DNA of 64,000 nt. Origin: JACCZX01 sp963829995. GTDB taxonomy: Bacteria > Pseudomonadota > Gammaproteobacteria > Burkholderiales > Burkholderiaceae_F. Within the stretch, counting starts at the first letter, position 1. Every line of letters starts with the position of its first letter. Of the stretch, positions 62,708 to 64,000 are shown in pieces. The stretch lies in assembly GCA_963829995.1 (NCBI GenBank), contig CAWHKW010000035.1, positions 32,403-96,402 of the forward strand, read 5' to 3'. The notes beneath the pieces are model-generated. The model was not told the DNA's origin. It did not search any database and saw nothing but the letters and a program-made list of their open reading frames with translations. Position numbers and translations under genes: made by a program.

Positions 62708-64000
62708 ATGAACCGCAAGCTCATCGCTGTGTTGATCGCGAACCTGTTCATTGCTCCGGCGGCTTTAGCCCAAAGCGATTTCAAATGGGAAGGTCACGTC
62801 GGACTGGGTGGCATCGTTACCGACGACAAGGACACCAGGGATCGCGCGAAACTGGAGGAGTATCAGGACCTGTCGGACGGTGCAGCCGGCTATTTCGGAA
62901 TCAGAGGACGCAGCAACTCGTACCGACTTGACGGATATGGCGAGAACATCGGCCGCGACGACATGTTTGTCGCGATCTCCGGTAAGCGCTATGACGCATT
63001 TAACTACTACGTGTATGGGAACTGGCTGACGCACAACTACGGTTTTGGGCCGTCAACGCGCAGTCCATACGTGCAATCCCGGATCGGCCAACATGACAGC
63101 GCCGTTTGCGCTGACCGGGCCGGGCGTATTGGCCAACACCGGTGTGCCGCCATGGACTTCGTGGGATGCGAGTGTCGAGCGCCGCGACAATGGCTTCGGT
63201 TTCGAATGGAACGCTCTATCGCCTTGGTATGTGCGGACGGACTTTAACCAAGTTAAGAAGGAAGGAAACTACCTGTTCGCCGCGTCAAATGGAACGAGCC
63301 CGGGCAACGGGTTCGTCGATCTGGCCGCCCCGATCGATTACAAGACGAATAATTTGAGCTTTGAAGGTGGTTACGCGTCGCGCAACGTCGTCGGCTCGAT
63401 CCAGGCGCTTTGGAGCAAGTTCGAAAACGATAACGAGACATTCAGCTGGACCAACCCGTTCTTCAACCGAGGCCAGGATACGACCACGCAGGCAGCTGAC
63501 AACGATTACTTCAAGATCAGTGGCAACGGCGTCATACGTAATCTGACGTGGAACTCGCAGATCTCGGGGCGCTTTACGTATAGCACGACTGAAAACGATA
63601 TCCCGTTGCTGCAACAGATGTTGCACACCGGCGGGGTCTTCGTGCCGATCCCGGCCAATAGCACTGTGTTCAATGGCGAGCAAAAAAACACGACCATCTC
63701 ATTAGCGTGGACCGCGAATCCGCAGCGTGGCTGGGACACAAAGGTCTATTACAACTTCCACAAGCAGGAAAGCGATTCGACGCACCTGGTATTTGCATCG
63801 ACCGCGCTGAACTGCACCGACTTTTCCGCGCTTTCGCTGACCAAGCCCTCGGTGCCGTGTACGTCGGAACCGTACGACTATGACAAGAACAACTTTGGCT
63901 TCAATCTGTACTGGCGGCTGAACCCACAGAATCGCTTCGGCTTTGGCTGGGACTACTGGGACATCGACGAAGAGGGCACGCACTACGACAACACAAAGAC
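62708..64000 (+). CDS. mtrB: MtrB/PioB-family outer-membrane beta-barrel (frameshift near 63090; runs off window)
   Basis: Starts 10 nt after mtrA with GGGAGAGAAG before ATG 62708 and a signal peptide ending ALA before QSDFKWEGHVGLGG. An indel near 63090 must be allowed, after which alternating aromatic/polar strands continue (GNYLFAASNGTSPGNGFVDL, NRFGFGWDYWDIDEEG) to the window edge without a stop. It forms the porin sheath around MtrA. The N-terminal CXXC seen in Shewanella MtrB is absent in the visible part, as in PioB/MtoB-type homologues. About 430 residues are visible. Confidence 0.88.

Noticed and set aside
1..64000. CRISPR arrays, insertion sequences, tRNA or rRNA genes
   Set aside because: No regularly spaced repeats, transposase motifs, terminal inverted repeats, or tRNA/rRNA-like sequences were found on reading the window.

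Overview
The window looks like chromosomal DNA from a GC-rich, facultatively or strictly anaerobic member of the Betaproteobacteria (Rhodocyclales- or Nitrosomonadales-like gene content). This assignment is inference from gene content; no rRNA gene is present. Gene density is high, and I saw no tRNA, insertion sequence, prophage or CRISPR array. About 17 genes read correctly only if one to several single-base indels are allowed (worst in nuoL/M/N, dld, lctP, the nfnB-like gene and the HdrD-like gene). Both halves of each break still encode conserved family sequence, so I treat most breaks as sequencing or assembly errors rather than true pseudogenes.

Layout. 0-5.9 kb (minus): 2-oxoglutarate:ferredoxin oxidoreductase (korAB), an unknown downstream gene cut by the window edge, and an NfnAB-type ferredoxin/NAD(P)H transhydrogenase. 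6-10.2 kb (minus): a compact, apparently undescribed operon of a PqqD-radical SAM fusion, a MenA-like UbiA prenyltransferase, a second radical SAM protein, a 51-residue PqqA-like peptide and a third radical SAM protein. 10.3-17.1 kb (minus): a TRAP C4-dicarboxylate transporter (dctPQM) behind a Wolinella-type quinol:fumarate reductase (frdCAB). 17.2-24.6 kb (plus): a second 2-oxoacid oxidoreductase (porCAB) with a GltD/ferredoxin-like electron-transfer subunit, a cyclic-nucleotide-binding-domain (CNBD) protein, a small cytochrome c and a membrane heme b/Fe-S oxidoreductase. 24.6-27.8 kb (plus): Hsp20 and an arsenic cassette (arsR, arsI, arsC, acr3). 27.8-40.9 kb (minus): complete complex I, nuoA to nuoN. 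41.1-48.5 kb (plus): lactate permease, a Dld-type FAD/Fe-S dehydrogenase and lldEFG. 48.5-61.5 kb: a regulatory and stress region with three FNR paralogues, a Crp-like regulator, another CNBD protein, a phasin, a RatA-like protein, a NapC/CymA-like cytochrome, an alcohol dehydrogenase, two UspA proteins, Hsp20, a Pat-like acetyltransferase and hemN. 61.7 kb to the end: decaheme MtrA and the start of the MtrB/PioB porin.

How it fits together. Lactate and dicarboxylates are imported and oxidised through Dld/Lld, Kor and Por. Reduced ferredoxin and NAD(P)H are exchanged by Nfn-like proteins, and complex I feeds the quinone pool. Quinol can be reoxidised by fumarate (FrdCAB) or, through the CymA-like cytochrome and MtrAB, outside the cell (iron reduction, or iron oxidation in reverse). 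Seven perfect or near-perfect TTGAY-N4-RTCAA palindromes, mostly in promoter regions, match the E-S-R recognition helices of the three FNR paralogues and suggest one oxygen-responsive regulon spanning the window.

The most novel item is the 6-10.2 kb operon. Its peptide gene, too short for ordinary gene calling, has a good ribosome binding site and sits between two radical SAM genes. I propose a ribosomally made, radical-SAM-modified and possibly prenylated product, perhaps a redox cofactor.
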